Origin: Blasia pusilla
Taxonomy: Eukaryota > Marchantiophyta > Marchantiopsida > Blasiales
DNA length: 64,000 bases
Direction of reading: 5' to 3'
Assembly (NCBI GenBank): GCA_050084515.1
Contig: CM114273.1
Span: forward strand, 1,054,001-1,118,000
Of this stretch, positions 22,130 to 34,700 are shown piece after piece. Position 1 is the stretch's first letter, and the number at the start of each line of letters is the position of its first letter. Position numbers and translations under genes: made by a program. The notes beneath the pieces are model-generated. The model saw nothing but the letters and a program-made list of their open reading frames with translations. It was not told where the DNA came from and made no database searches.

Positions 22130-22960
22130 GCGAGATATAGAGATCAGGACTCATCTTCAAAGGAAATCCCTGAAGCACTCAAGAGAGTCGTGAAAGAATT
22201 TGGTGATGTCTTGACTAAGGAGCTTCCAACTCAGTTGCCACCACATAGGGCGGTTGATCATAAGATAGAGATGATACCCGAATCTCAACCACCTTCAAAG
22301 GCGCCATATAGTTTGAATCAAGAGTAACTTGCACAGTTGAAGAAAAAGTTAGGTGAACTCCTAGAAAGGGGCTACATCTGAACTAGCAAGTCACCTTATG
22401 GAGCGCACATTCTCTTTGTGAATAAGAAGGATGGAAAGTTGAGACTCTTTGTTGATGACCGGGCACTGAATAAAGTGACGGTAAGGAACAACTATCTTCT
22501 TTCGAGGATGGATGACCTCTTTGATCGATTTTCAAGTGCCAAGTATTTCAGCCGGATTGACGTGAAATCAAGATATTATCAGATTTGGATTGCCGAAGCA
22601 GATGTGGAGAAGACTGCGTGTAGCTAGGACGAGATACGGTTTGTTCGAGGTTGTGGTGATGCCCTCCAGTCTATGTAATGTGCCTCTGAAGTTCACCACT
22701 TTGAAGAACTCCATCTTTCATAAGGAGACAAATGAGTATGGGATCTTCTACATAGATGACATATTGATCTATTTAAAGACACTAGAGGAGCATGCTTGAT
22801 ATTTGAAGACAGTGTTTGAGAAACCCAGGGCAAACAATCTGTACGCAAATGCAGACAAGAGTGAGTTTGGTTTGATTAAGATCAATTTCTTGGGGCATGT
22901 GGTTAGTGTAGATGGAGTGAGTCTAGACATGGAGAAGGCTAGGTAAGCGCAATTTCCGAA
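22130..22960 (+). pseudogene. Chromovirus reverse transcriptase
   Basis: The linker peptide EFGDVLTKELPTQLPPHRAV (near 22195-22255) and DHKIEMIPESQPPSKAPYSL lead into the polymerase: PYGAHILFVNKKDGKLRL, DDRALNKVTVRNNYLLSRMD, YFSRIDVKSRYYQIWIAEAD, then RYGLFEVVVMPSSLCNVPL and FYIDDILIY (22747-22773). The catalytic YIDD is intact, as is the first Asp in RIDVKS, but several typical residues are altered (RYYQ for GYHQ, SLCNVP for GLCNAP). Stops at 22326, 22379, 22626 and 22799 break the frame. It continues through FLGHVV. Confidence 0.85.
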
Positions 22961-23139
22961 TGGGAACCACCTTCCACTATGAAGGGGATACGGAGGTTCA
23001 TCGGAGCGGTCTAGTTTTACCGGACATACGTGAAGAAATTTTTGGGAATAGTGAGACCTCTCACAGATTGGATTGCCAAGTTTTCCAACATAGCATGGAC
23101 TCATGAGGTGAATGAGGTTGTCAACCGAGTCAAGGAGAT

Positions 23140-23570
23140 CCTTTTAGGAACCAGTTCTAAAGCTGCCGGAATTTGACCAATCGTTCGAGATGCACACTGA
23201 TGCTAGTGATTTTGTGATTGCTGGAATGTTGGTGCAAAAAGGGAGACCTATGGCATACAAGAGCAAGAAGCTTAGCAACACTGAAAGGAGATGGTCCACT
23301 CATGAGAAAAAGTTTTTTTATAGTGGTTCATTGTTTGAGGAAGTGGCGTCACTATTTGGGACTTCACAAGACTCGAGTATTCACCGATAACATTTTGCGG
23401 AAGTATTTTGAGACTCAAGATCACGTGATACCGAAGCAACTCCGATGGCATGATACCTTGGCATTGATGAATGTTGAGCTAATCCATAAGCTAGGGAAAG
23501 ACAATGTCATTCAAAATGCGTTAAGTCGTAGGGATGAGCATATGCCATGGACAACACAAGTCTTGAGAGC
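23140..23570 (+). pseudogene. Chromovirus RNase H
   Basis: At 23184-23320 the frame reads FEMHTDASDFVIAGMLVQKG followed by RPMAYKSKKLSNTERRWSTH and EKKFF. This is the gypsy RNase H pattern with its first catalytic Asp (TDAS). A one-base shift then moves the text to HYLGLHKTRVFTDNILRKYF, followed by LRWHDTLALMNVELIHKLGK and NALSRRDEH. The second catalytic Asp is visible in FTDN. This domain removes RNA from the RNA-DNA hybrid during reverse transcription. Confidence 0.8.
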
Positions 23571-23639
23571 AATGTTCCATAATGAAACAGACCTGGAAAG
23601 AAGGATTCATGAAGGATACATGAAGGATGAGCAGGCGAG

Positions 23640-24460
23640 TGAGTACCTACGGAAGTTGAAGCGAGGCGAGAAGGTGGCCAACATAAGTTTGAGGCATGGT
23701 TTGCTAAGGTTTAAGTAGAGCAGAATCTATGTGGACCAAGGCAACCTACGAACCAAAGTGTTTGTGGAATCTCATGACGGACCTTTGGTAGGATACAAAG
23801 GGGAGAAATCCACGCTTGTTGTTTTGACCAAGAGGTTCTCTTGGCCCAACATGAAGGAAGGTGCTGCTCAATATATGAAGATCTGCGTGATTTGTCAGGC
23901 AAATAGAGTTTCTTATGCAACGAAGCAAGGCTTACTTCGTCTTTTGCCAATCTTGGAGGAACCCTTGCAAAGTGTTAGCATGGATTTCATTACCCGTCTT
24001 CGGAAATTTGAGGGATACAATGCTATACTTGTGATAGTTGATCGATCTAGCAAGTTAGGGAGGTTTGTGCCGACGAGAGATTCTACGACGGCCTATACGA
24101 CTTCCCGACTGTTCCTAGATAGCTGGTGGTGAGCTCATGGGTTGCCTAGGAGCAGTGTGACCGATTGAGATCCAAAGTTTACCAATGCCTTTTGGAAACA
24201 TCTATTCAAGAGGTTCAAGACCAAACTCAACTTTAGTACTGCCTTCCATCCTCAAACGGATAGGCAAACGGAAAAAGTATACTCGATCATGAACTAGTAC
24301 TTAAGGAATTACGTGAGTGTGGACCAACAAAACTAGGCAAAGTGGCTAAGCATGGTTGAGTACTGTTACAACTCGACCAAGCATTCTGCAACTAGAGAAT
24401 CTCCATTTCTTCTAGCGTGTCAAAGAGAACCAAAAGGGCCTCTTGACTTGGCCCTTTCGA
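23640..24460 (+). pseudogene. Chromovirus integrase core
   Basis: The zinc-binding HHCC region is partly visible (SHDGPLVGYKGEKSTLVVL, then YMKICVICQANRVS). The catalytic core follows: LQSVSMDFITRLRKFEGYNA with the first Asp, then VTD[20 protein letters not shown] with the second Asp region, and [14 protein letters not shown] where the third acidic residue (E) is seen. A TGA at 24130 and a TGA at 24167 interrupt it, and further stops follow. The order protease, RT, RNase H, integrase identifies Ty3/gypsy. Confidence 0.85.
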
Positions 24461-24539
24461 GGGGCACTACATCAGCACACACTCGGCAAGCAACGGCGGA
24501 AAGTTTGTTGGTGGAAATCCAAGAATGACAAGAGCAAGC

Positions 24540-25033
24540 GAGAAGAAATCTTGCCAAGGCTCAATTAGGGTACGTGAAGCATGCTAACAAGATTCAGCGC
24601 CAAGTGAGTTCCCAAGTTGGGGAACAAGTGTGGTTGAGTGTGAGGAATCTCACTCTTCCAAAGGAATTTTTTGCAAAACTATGAGCTAAGTAAGCTGGAC
24701 CGTATGTGATCAAGGCAAAGTTGTTTGAGGATGTGTATATATTAGAGCTGCCAAACGAGTTCAAGATTCACCCGACTTTCCATGTGTCATTATTGAAGAG
24801 TGTCTTCAATACAATGTGCATCCGCAGTGAAGAATTGTGTTGGGACCATAACCAATCATCATTAATGAGGAACCAAAGTTCAAAGTGGAGACGATTTTTT
24901 GTTCCAGACGTAGAGCCACCAAGTACAAGTATTTGGTCAAGTGGAAAGGCTACCATGTGAAAGAGGCGACTAGGATTGCGGAGGCAACTCTGGAACACGT
25001 GCAGGAGGAGATACAAGACTTCAGATGGATGTA
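24540..25033 (+). pseudogene. Chromovirus integrase C-terminus and chromodomain
   Basis: About 24700-24800 encodes the integrase tail (KLFEDVYILELPNEFKIHPT, FHVSLLKSV). After a frame change, 24862-25033 reads EPKFKVETIF, CSRRRATKYKYLVKWKGYHV, KEATRIAEATLEHVQEEIQD and a stop. YLVKWKGY is the core of a chromodomain; the Trp normally following EAT is Arg here. Chromodomains of chromoviruses bind modified histone H3 and steer integration into heterochromatin. Its presence places the element among chromoviruses. Confidence 0.8.
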
Positions 25034-25428
25034 AGATAAGCATATACGTTAGTACATGGTGAACCAAAGGACATAACTTGTGACCAAGAAGCTTGGGCCA
25101 AAAACCCGTTGTAATTAGAAAAGCTTAGTTGTTGCAATAAAGAATGCATGGATTTGGAGATTTGATGCTAGTGTATTTGGATAAGTACCTAGAACATGAC
25201 CAAGCGTTGAAATACTAACATTCAGGCTTGCCCTAACATCAGCGGGGCATATCACTCTATCTTGGGATTTTGGATGATCTCATTTGTGATACATGAATGA
25301 ACTTAGTCGCGCGTCTAAGAAGAATACGAGTGACAGTAGTACAAATTGACTGGGTAAACATGTGAAATATTTACAAACTAGTGAGCAAATGAAGTGTGAG
25401 GTTGCAAACTTAGTTAGCTTATTTTGAT

Positions 25429-25494
25429 AGTCTAGATTTGTTCTTACACAACCAGTCTAGGCTTATCACTGGTTCTATAGAACAAATCTAGACT
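25429..25494. repeat. 16-bp hairpin between chromodomain and 3' LTR
   Basis: Positions 25429-25444 (AGTCTAGATTTGTTCT) pair exactly with 25479-25494; ACCAGT at 25451 and ACTGGT at 25468 add an inner stem. It lies in the untranslated stretch 25034-25676, which otherwise has no feature until the polypurine tract AAGGAGGGATGAG at about 25664-25676. Confidence 0.65.
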
Positions 25495-25676
25495 GATCAA
25501 AGTGGAAATGCTAACGAAGCTAAGTGCTGCAAGCGCCAACCTAAGACTTAAGCCAAAAGAGGAATTGCGGGTTAGCTACCATAACGCAATAATCAGTATC
25601 AAGGAGTCGGCTTCCCATAATTTTTCATTAATAGGTTTGCATTGATGAGCACATCAACCTTCTAAGGAGGGATGAG

Positions 25677-26530
25677 TGTCAGGACCCTCATAACCAAACA
25701 AACACCAAACAGGCACAAAGCTGAACATCATAATTCTAATGGACTCACGCTACGATGATTACGCTTTGAAGAGGTCTTTTGCAAAAGTCCAAGGGACGAA
25801 ATGCGGAATAGATTTTGTGTGTTTCATGCATTTATGGTCACAATCAGGAAACATGGACCAAATGTGAACCAAGACTTGAGATGAGTTGAGTCTAGGAAGG
25901 TTGGTTGCTAAAGAGGTGAGAACCAGTTTTGGAACATTACTAGCGTTTCGGGATTTTGACTATGTACCATAAATCTTAATCTTGCAATGCGTTTGGGAAA
26001 AATTAGATGGTGTTGGAAAGCTTATGCTAAGACGGTTCCAACACACGAAAGATCTTAGAAACCCCACAAGGATAGGCTGAGGTATTGTCCAAAAACAAGT
26101 GTGAGAGCAGTTGGGTTGAGGGCCAATTTGAGGGGCCAGACAGTCTTTCCCTAAAGTTAGGGGGAGGGCTATGATCCCCAGAAGTACTAGTAAGGAGGAG
26201 TGACTCCAAGTATCCTTGGAACACAAACCCCACTTTAAGTGCCAAATGGCATCTCAAGGGCACCGGATGGAACGGGAGTTTGATGTTGAAACTTGAAACC
26301 CAAACCTGATACAAGGGAGTAGATTTTGTAATCCACCCTTGGATTCCAACCCGCGATTCGTTTTTTTGACTTGCAGTTAGGAACTCATTAGATGCCCATT
26401 GGATAGTTGGAACCGCCAAGCATGCCAATGCTGTTTGAGGTTCCTGTTCCGACCATAAAGTCTGTCCCAAGTCTTCAAAGACTTGTTTGTGTTGTAAACC
26501 ATGAAACTAGGAAGGTTGAGGTTGATGAGA
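25677..26530 (+). repeat. 3' LTR of the Ty3/gypsy chromovirus
   Basis: It begins TGTCAGGACCCTCATAACC directly after the polypurine tract AAGGAGGGATGAG and matches the segment at 20145-21010 through to about 26530 (GTTGTAAACCATGAAAC, AGGAAGGTTGAGGTTGATG). The tract plus TG start fixes the left boundary well. The right boundary and any 5-bp target duplication could not be confirmed. Confidence 0.75.
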
Positions 26531-27830
26531 GGCCAAGTGGAGAACTCGGAAAGTTAGAAGTCTGATTGGCCCAGACCTAACTAAAGTGAGTGGTGTTTGT
26601 GTGTAGATAAGGATTGCGAGCGTGTCCTACTAAAGGCACGCTTCCGCAACATTAAAGATATATGTTGAAGGAGAGTGGGCGCACAACATCGTGAGCATGT
26701 CTTAGGACTCCTACTTGCTACAAAAGATGCTGCACCATCCGTAATCGTCCAGCCTCCCATACTCAAAGCAGATTCATCCCCTCCCACCTAAGCCTCCTAG
26801 CTTGCTATAGGACTCAATCTTGCTCTCTTGCACCCACCATACATGCTAAGATACTAGTGTAGAGGTACTCCAAGACCATCTCATCATCATGGATGTGTCG
26901 AGTTTGTGTGGACTGCTCACTTGCATCTTGATCTCAGGACTCACCATTTAACCTCCCTCCTAGAGTGGATGCCTTCTATTGACCTAATGTACCCAAAAAA
27001 CACACATAGGTAGATGTGTGCCAACCCAAATGAGAACGAATGTGGGCTTGGATTAAGGGAGGTTGGTAGGGATTGAATTGAGCCTTTGCTCGGCCTGCAT
27101 AGGGCTTGTGGTAGGCCCTTTGCAGACCAGTGCAGGTCTTGCATGAGCTTAGGGTGGGCTTAGTGGGGACCATATTCAGACTTGATGTGGGCCTTTATAA
27201 GCAAGGTGTAAACTACAAAACGGATGGGAAGATAGGATGACGGGTCAGTGGATTCACTAGAAGAAATGTATGGTTTTTATGACTAAACTTTAAATGACTG
27301 CCCAAAAGAGTAACTCAAACTATAACTAAAATGGTTTACTCATTCATTATAAGATTGTGATACTCATCTAGTCATTTGTCTATGACTCAAATAGTTAATA
27401 ACATCCTTTAGTTGTAAACAAGTCATATCTCCTCACTTATAAAATATTTATGATATGAACAATAACTTATGTTTTAAGGATTAAATTCTTTAATCATATA
27501 TTTTTTCTCATTTACTTTGGGATATAATTTGTTTTAGGCATTCTGTTGTAGTGAAGCATTGAGGCACTATTTCACAAAGACCCTAATACTTTTCAGCATA
27601 AATAGTCAACATGTGGGCATGTCAAGATCTAGAAGAATACCACATGACATTTAATTCCACTTCAAATTTCTATGTATTTTTATAATTTTTTAGATATTTT
27701 AATTTGAAATTAGAATATACATTTTCCCTTCACAATTCCATTTGGTGGGGAAACGTCCATATTTCTTGTTAAAATTTAACCTTCATATTAAAGTATACAT
27801 ATGAGAATTTTACGCATGCTCGTACAATAA
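26531..27830. other. No recognised gene
   Basis: Only short frames are present. At 27040-27200 there is GGGCTTGGATTAAGGGAG-type text that recurs at about 57380-57400, so part of this is a dispersed repeat. From 27240 the DNA is AT-rich and featureless. Confidence 0.5.
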
Positions 27831-27831
27831 T

Positions 27832-28325
27832 GTGTGGGTCTAGTGGTAGAAGACTCCACTATGGGCCTAATGGAGTTCAAATCTTGCCCAGGATATGTTT
27901 TGGCAAATGAAGATGATAAATCGAAGGTGGTGTGCATGAATGAATGGACAGGGATGGAGTTCATCAAAAGATGGGGGGTGGAAATTCATGGAATGCATGG
28001 AAGGATGGGGTTAATGGATGGAGCAAGATTGATAGATGGAGTTTGGAGGGAGAAGAACGGATGGATGAAGTTCACGGATGGAATTAATGGATCTAGTGTG
28101 GATGGAGAAGGAGTTGATGGACAGATGAAGGGTGGGGAGCATGGATGGATGAGATCAACGGATGGAGTAAGAATGGACAAACAAAATTGATGGATGGATG
28201 GAAGATGGAAGGTGGGAGGGATTGAGGTTGCGGCACATGGATGGAAATAACACATGGAGGATACAACACATGGACGAAATAATGGAAGGAGGGATGGAAA
28301 GATAGATGGAGGATGAGGCATATGG
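27832..28325 (+). repeat. SINE-like tRNA-derived head followed by a GGATGGA minisatellite
   Basis: GGGTCTAGTGGTAGAAGAC (27837-27855) resembles an A box of a tRNA gene, and GAGTTCAAATCTTGCCC (27874-27890) resembles a decayed B box about 36 bases later, the spacing of an RNA polymerase III promoter. Downstream, 27940-28325 is purine-rich on the plus strand, with very frequent GGATGGA and ATGGATG words at irregular spacing. The 118-codon open frame over it is a by-product of the repeat. Confidence 0.45.
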
Positions 28326-30100
28326 TCGGACGAAAGTTTTTGTCATTTAGGCCATATCATCAAATCACTTGCCACTTAGGCCATGTCATCAAATCACTTG
28401 CCATGTCATCTACAAGACATACTAGTCATGTTAATATGACTCATATTTTCATGCCATGTCAACAAACCATGCTCGTGATTCAAAATATGTGGAAGATATG
28501 ACAGTCACTTGGCTTTTGTGTCTCTAATTGTAACTAGTCATTTCTACTCATTCATGGGGATATATAACTCATAAAACCTAGTAATATAACCAAGGATTTC
28601 TTCTAGTGATTGGGTACGGGCAGGGCGGGCCCAGATGCAAGTCGCACGGATCCAATCATGCGTAGATATGTCTGTTGTAAGGATCCACATGACTCCACGG
28701 ACAAGGAATTTGTCCATATGCAACCTTGTTTGTGAAACCTTTAATAAAAGAAAAAAAAATCCTAGAAATGAATGCTATAAGATAGTTGTCCAAGAAGGCT
28801 CGAACCAACTCTAGATCTTTTGGATGTACGTATATTGTGAGGGTAGTGAAGAATAGAACTTAATTTGAACATTTTGAATATTGTGAAGGCGTTTTGATCC
28901 CCTTACTATGCATTTGGTATAAGTTGGGTGCAAGAATTGGCGTCGATCATTGATTCTCTGCTCAATGAACAACAATGGAAAGTTTAATTTAAAGGATTCG
29001 CGTATGTAGCTCTAGGACAAAGGAGGAATGACATAATGAAGGCTTGAAAATGCAGATGTTACATATGGGTTGTAGTCTTTGGTGCCATATGAAAAAAAAT
29101 TTAGGGCTATGCAATTCTTGTTCATAAGGAAGTAGTTTAAGGATGCGTTGTTGTGTGCTCCACATATATGGTCTTTTAGTATTAACTTATTGATTTTTTC
29201 TTCTGTCATAAAAGAGAGGGAGAAAGAATATTTGGGACATCAATCCTAAATCTATGTTGTAAGAAACGGCATATTCATGAGATCCCTATTTCTCCAATTG
29301 GGGATCCTCATAAGCCTAAAGTATGGAGTTTGGGAGGCTAATTTTGAGTAGCCCTATTATTGCACAAGCATTGGCGCCTCTCCATATGGACAAGGAACTT
29401 GCATCCCCCTCTTTTCTACATTGTAAACAAATTAAAACATATCAAGTTGGAATTAAAAGAACTAGTTAGCGGCCCTTTTTCCCACCCGCTCTTAAGTTTT
29501 CGACCCACCCCTCTCAAAAGACACCTACTTCTAAAAATATTTATTAAGTGTTACAAGTTTTAAAAAATTATAAAATTTTAAAATCCATTGTAAAGTTGGA
29601 TGTGTAGAGAATTCCCATTAAATGGGTGATGTGGCACAACTATAAATTATCATTATATATTAGGATATGGAAACATTATCTAGACAATAACATTTTTAAG
29701 TGGTTTTTTTAATTCATTTTCATATTTTGTATATCTACATTATTCCTGCATTATACTTTTGCTTGTCATGTGACAACCGGCATCAAGAAAATTTTCCCCC
29801 TATGGGCGACAAGATTTTTTTTTATAAATATGATTAATTTGCATCCTATGGTGCATGGCATAAGATGCCCACTAGTCTTTTTAATTGTGACCACTCCTCT
29901 CCTCTCTTAATACTACTACTACAAGTAACCAACCACTAATAGAGCCACCAGATTTCTTCATTTTTTTTTTTTTTTGGCAGATGATTTTTAAATTTTTTTC
30001 CATTTCTGGCCTCTTTATTATGTTATGGGCTCACCATAACATAATAATTTAATTTGAAATTTGATTCTACAAATATTGATTCTAAAAACTAGTGACACAT
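28326..30100. other. No recognised gene
   Basis: A short direct repeat (CATATCATCAAATCACTTGCCA / CATGTCATCAAATCACTTGCC) lies at 28351-28405. At 28640-28740 there is text (GACTCCACGGACAAGGA, TGCAACCTTG) that recurs near 57740-57790, a dispersed repeat. The remainder is AT-rich with homopolymer runs. Confidence 0.5.
30016..30046. repeat. 13-bp perfect hairpin
   Basis: TATTATGTTATGG (30016-30028) pairs with CCATAACATAATA (30034-30046) over a five-base loop in AT-rich DNA. It may be a MITE fragment or chance. Confidence 0.5.
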
Positions 30101-33100
30101 ACTCCGGCAGTGAAGCTACCAGGGTTGTCATGGACTTACCACGGTCGCGAAGATGCGAAATGTTTGCCTTTTCGCACTTCTAGACGCCAGGTGCCCCTAT
30201 CGGAGGTCCTCTAATCCGCTTGATGACTGACCCCGACAACCCCTTCGTCCTTCGTGGCGTTCACGACGCTCGATGGTCCCCACCACGGCGTCGCCAGCAC
30301 CCCCATTCCGATGCCACCTGAACTCGAATCCAATCTCTAACAACTCTTCGTGAACCGTCACTCAACTGAGACAGGAGTGAGAATTGTTCTCCAGAATCGA
30401 CAATACTATACCACACGTACACTGTAACACTCAATCACCTCCGAAGTGATTTGTTCCTGGAGTAAGTGAATCTTTCTGGTAAAATTTTCGTCTCCTTGCA
30501 GCCCCTGAGAGTAGTGATCATTTTTTGATCTTGGTGCTTGATCTCGAAAGTGGACGATCTTGGACTGAAAACACTTCTCTAATTGAGTTGGTTCTTTCTC
30601 CATTCTCTTAAATCCATCTAGATATCGATTGGCCACGGACAGATAATCGGTAGCTACTTGCTTTGCATTGGTTCGATTGACACCTTAAATTGTATTGGTC
30701 GTTCGTCAGCCTTTGTGAGATCCACACTGGATCTGGCAGATTTCGAAGTTCAAAGCAGTGGCTAGTTCTATAGATTCACAATTGGGAGTTCGCTTCTAAA
30801 CAGCATATCTTATCTACTATGATCTAGGCGGAGAACTCAAGGTTTCAACCCGGAAATTTCTATGTGCCTGTATCATGCTAAGAGAGAATTACTCACAAAA
30901 ATTCTAATCACGAAATATGAAAAGTCGATAGCAATGAATCACGAAGAATTGATTGCTTTCGTCGTCTGGAGCTAGAACTTGTAAAGCACTGTAGTGCAAG
31001 ACTTTTAAATTCTGTGAAAGTCGTATGAATCGATACTCAAAGTAGTCTGGTCGCGGATGTGTGCAGGTTGGCTTGTTTTCCGAAACACGTGTATTTTTCT
31101 AGATCCAAGTGGAGGGCATATATTTCTGCAACCTGTGGCTACAAGTATGCATAAAAAATGAATTCCAAGAGGTTAGTGACGAATTATCGTATAGCTTGGT
31201 GCACATGATCGACCTAGATCTGCATTACTAGTTTGACATGTTAATGGAAATCTTCAGGGATAGCAATAACATAGGATATGAACCATACCTCGACGAGTCT
31301 CGAAGAGGTGAAGTTTCGTTGTCCAATTCATATCTATCGCCGTCTTCCAGCCTACCCACAATTTCTCTGGATTCTCGCAATAGTCGTGAAGTAATGTAGG
31401 CGCATGAAGTCTAAATGTCTATGGACAGGATCTGAGTTCACTGTCTCGCTTGTACCTTCAGCTCTTACCACATTGAGGATTTCATATCAAGTTGAGTCCA
31501 CCAGGTATGCCTAGTGAATTCAGATTTCCCATATACAATGCACTGGGTCTCAGATCAGGTTATGCACATAAAATGACATTGAAGATCTAATGAGAACAAG
31601 TAATACATATGTTTCTCCATCCATTCCATATATTTATGTCCTTCAGTACTAGTGCACATTAATGACCACCGGCCAACTCGGAACCTAAACCTTCATGTAA
31701 TTTGTGTACATATTTTCAGCATGCAGGTATATAGAGTTCAGGTTCGTGCACTATCAAGAAGACTGAGTTTCTTTAACTCGAAGCCATCTTCGATATAAAC
31801 AAATGCTATGCAGTATCAAACAGGTAAGAAAAGCCGAACCAAATCACGAAATGATCATAACATTGGTTTATGTGAAATCACATTCTACGGTATGTGAAAA
31901 GAAAGAGATGAGAAAATGTAACCCTTGGTAAAGACCAAGACGATCCGTGTACGTCTTCGAATAAGATTCCTAGTCGTCCAGGGTCTTCGAGTGTACGCCA
32001 TCGACGAAATTGGATATGGTATTTCTATGAAGCTGATGGAACTCATGCACGAGATTCGAAGGTTTCATATCCACATTGTGCGCTGAATACGTGTTCATGG
32101 TTTGAAATTGATGGACTAGACCTTGCGTAAACACGGAAGCAGTACGGTGGAGCCGTGTTCTTTCCGAGCCGAAAAAGCCATGCAATGTCCAGCGCGAGAG
32201 GATATGAGTGGGTTTGCCAGATGTTAGGTGAGAGCTAGCTGGGCCCATCATTGCGACAAAAGTCGGTTGGGGCAGGGGGCATCCATGCACATCCTCCGGC
32301 AACAACTCTACCCTAAATTTTCAGTCATGAGAAGTGGATGGCATCGTACGAAAATGTTTATGTTGAGTAATTTTTGAACTGGCGCTGCAAGGTACAGGTG
32401 TCACCAGGATACGGGTCCCGCCTAGAATCTATCTGACTCAAAAAGGCCATCTCACTCGGTAAGGGAACCCTTGCAATGCAATACTACATATAAACTTGAT
32501 CGGGACTAAATTAATTGATCTTTCAACTAAATAAATGTGACGGAGTAACTTTCCGTCAAAAACGCACTTACAGTAAAGTTGATCGGAAAGTAGCCCGACG
32601 GTAAAATGTTGAAGAATCCTGCGGAAACGAGAGCCACTCGATGTACATCGATGTTATCCACCTTATCCACGTCACTCGAATCAATTCCCCTCTTACGACC
32701 CGTGAAAAAAGAAAATCCTCCACTTTAATAAGAAAAAATAGATATGAAAAAAAAAAGCCGCAAAACCCCGTCCTTAAGCTTTGACACGGCGCTGTGGGTC
32801 ATCCGGGTATGTGGAATTTCTCTTCCTATGATCATGTTTTCCTGTATTGTCTAGACGTATCCGGTATTTCTCCAACTTGAGCCCCATTTGTAAAATAGAA
32901 ATATCTTGAGTTTTTTTTCTCGTAAGGTCTAGTGGAATACTATTTTCGGAGCTGTAATTCCCGGCGGTTTCAAATCAGCGAAGATCCCGGCAGTTCCCGG
33001 TGAGAGACGGCACTTCGCGATTTAATCAGTCCTTTTCTCCCGCGGTTATCGGGTCTGATGGCGCAAGTTGTGACTTGTGAAGTTATACGTTCATGTGGGC

Positions 33101-34700
33101 ATCGTTAGCTTAATTCAGAGAAGGGATTGATATTTAAAAATTTAGCCAGGGTATGCCATATTTTTATTCAAGCTATTGACATATAGTAAGAAAATATCAT
33201 TATATATGGAGTTTTCTTTTCTAATTGGAAGATATAAACGAATATGGAAGATCTTAGAATTTTTAAAATATTTTCTTCTCCGTTTAAACCAAATCTTAAT
33301 GCAGTAACATATTAAAAATGATCAAAATATTAATGAAAATTATTCAAAACAATTATTAAAAAAGATATTCGATAATGAAAAAAATGAATGCCTAAATTAT
33401 CCTCCCAATTGATAATTGCTTTCTCCCCTGCCGCTAAAAAAGGAAAAGACATAACGTTTGAAAAGATATAAGTTAGCTGTTCTGTCTCACCTTTCGAAAT
33501 ACAATGACCACAAGGTCCTTCGCTGTCACGTCCTTAAGCGTCGTTACTAAAGGACCGACATGGATATCCTTTCACGGCGACAGTCATGAGTTGATATTCC
33601 GTCTTACACGGAAAGTGACATACACTAGAATCGATGTGCTAATAGTATTGATCGTATCGCCGCTGTCTCCGCAAACCGTCCAAGAGAGACATTACCGGCT
33701 ATTTCAGTCTCTCCGGGAGGACATGGAGGAAATGGGATGTTCCTACGAATAATGATACGGTCCTGCAATCAAGCACCTCCCAGTATATCATCAGGATTCT
33801 TATTCGAAAATGGGAGAAAAAAAATCGCATGCATCCCGTTTCGTTTAGTTGGGTTAGTAAAATCTCATACGGTTAATATATTGTTCAAATTTTAATTTAT
33901 ATTCTTATTAATTTATTTTTTTAATTTTTATTTAATTTTATTTCAATTAGTAAGAAATTTTTTTTATTTTATTGGTAACAAGAAAATATTTTCCATGAGA
34001 ACAAGAAAAGAATTTAGTCCTAAGTTAGGACCCTTTTACTTTAGCTCCAACTTTTCTAATGGAAAATATGTAACCCACAAGCATTGGATTAGGAAAAATT
34101 CATGGGTGGCAAGGCTCAAATAAAACTTAAACTAGATACGTCTCAAATTTACTCCCACTATGGGGTCTGACGGAGTTAGGGAATCTCATATTGAAGGTAC
34201 CTTTGAAGGTACCTTTCAATATTATGAAGGTGGAAGAGACCGGGGACTTATGGTTCACTCTTCGTTTATTTAATCTTATTAAATCCAAATCCTCGTTAGA
34301 ATATCTTAACTTTCAAAGTTGTAAAATATTTTTAAAAATAAATTTCGAATAATAATATTTGTCGAGACTGTGGTAATATTAGACATTAACATGCACTAGT
34401 TCTCACAACTACTAACATATTCAAACTTTGTGTTCTTATTTTCAAGAGTAATTTTACTTTAAAAAGTATTGTATTTTTTATTTCATTTTAGTCAGAAAAA
34501 TTGTTTCAAAATTTGAAAATTAATTTTAAATTTATATAATTAATATAGAAAATTATTTTATTCTATGAATAAATTCATTGGCTTTTTCAATTTAGAGAAT
34601 TTGGAAATTAATGACAAGAAAGTAATTTAGGGTTCATAAAAGATATACTCGCACATAAAAAAGCAGTGAGAAAAAGTGCTTTCGTTTTCATAAAAGCTTG
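30101..34700. other. Low-repeat DNA, no gene identified
   Basis: The composition changes at about 30110 from AT-rich transposon-like to mixed, similar to that around the P450. The longest frames (minus 32305-31970, 111 codons; plus 33504-33752, 82 codons) contain nothing I recognise and could be unrelated exons or chance. From about 33170 to 34640 the DNA is AT-rich. A small palindromic repeat of AAGGTACCTTT lies at about 34195-34225. Confidence 0.4.

Noticed and set aside
27834-28190. 118-codon plus frame and the overlapping 111-codon minus frame as genes
   Set aside because: Both read through the GGATGGA minisatellite; their composition follows the repeat.
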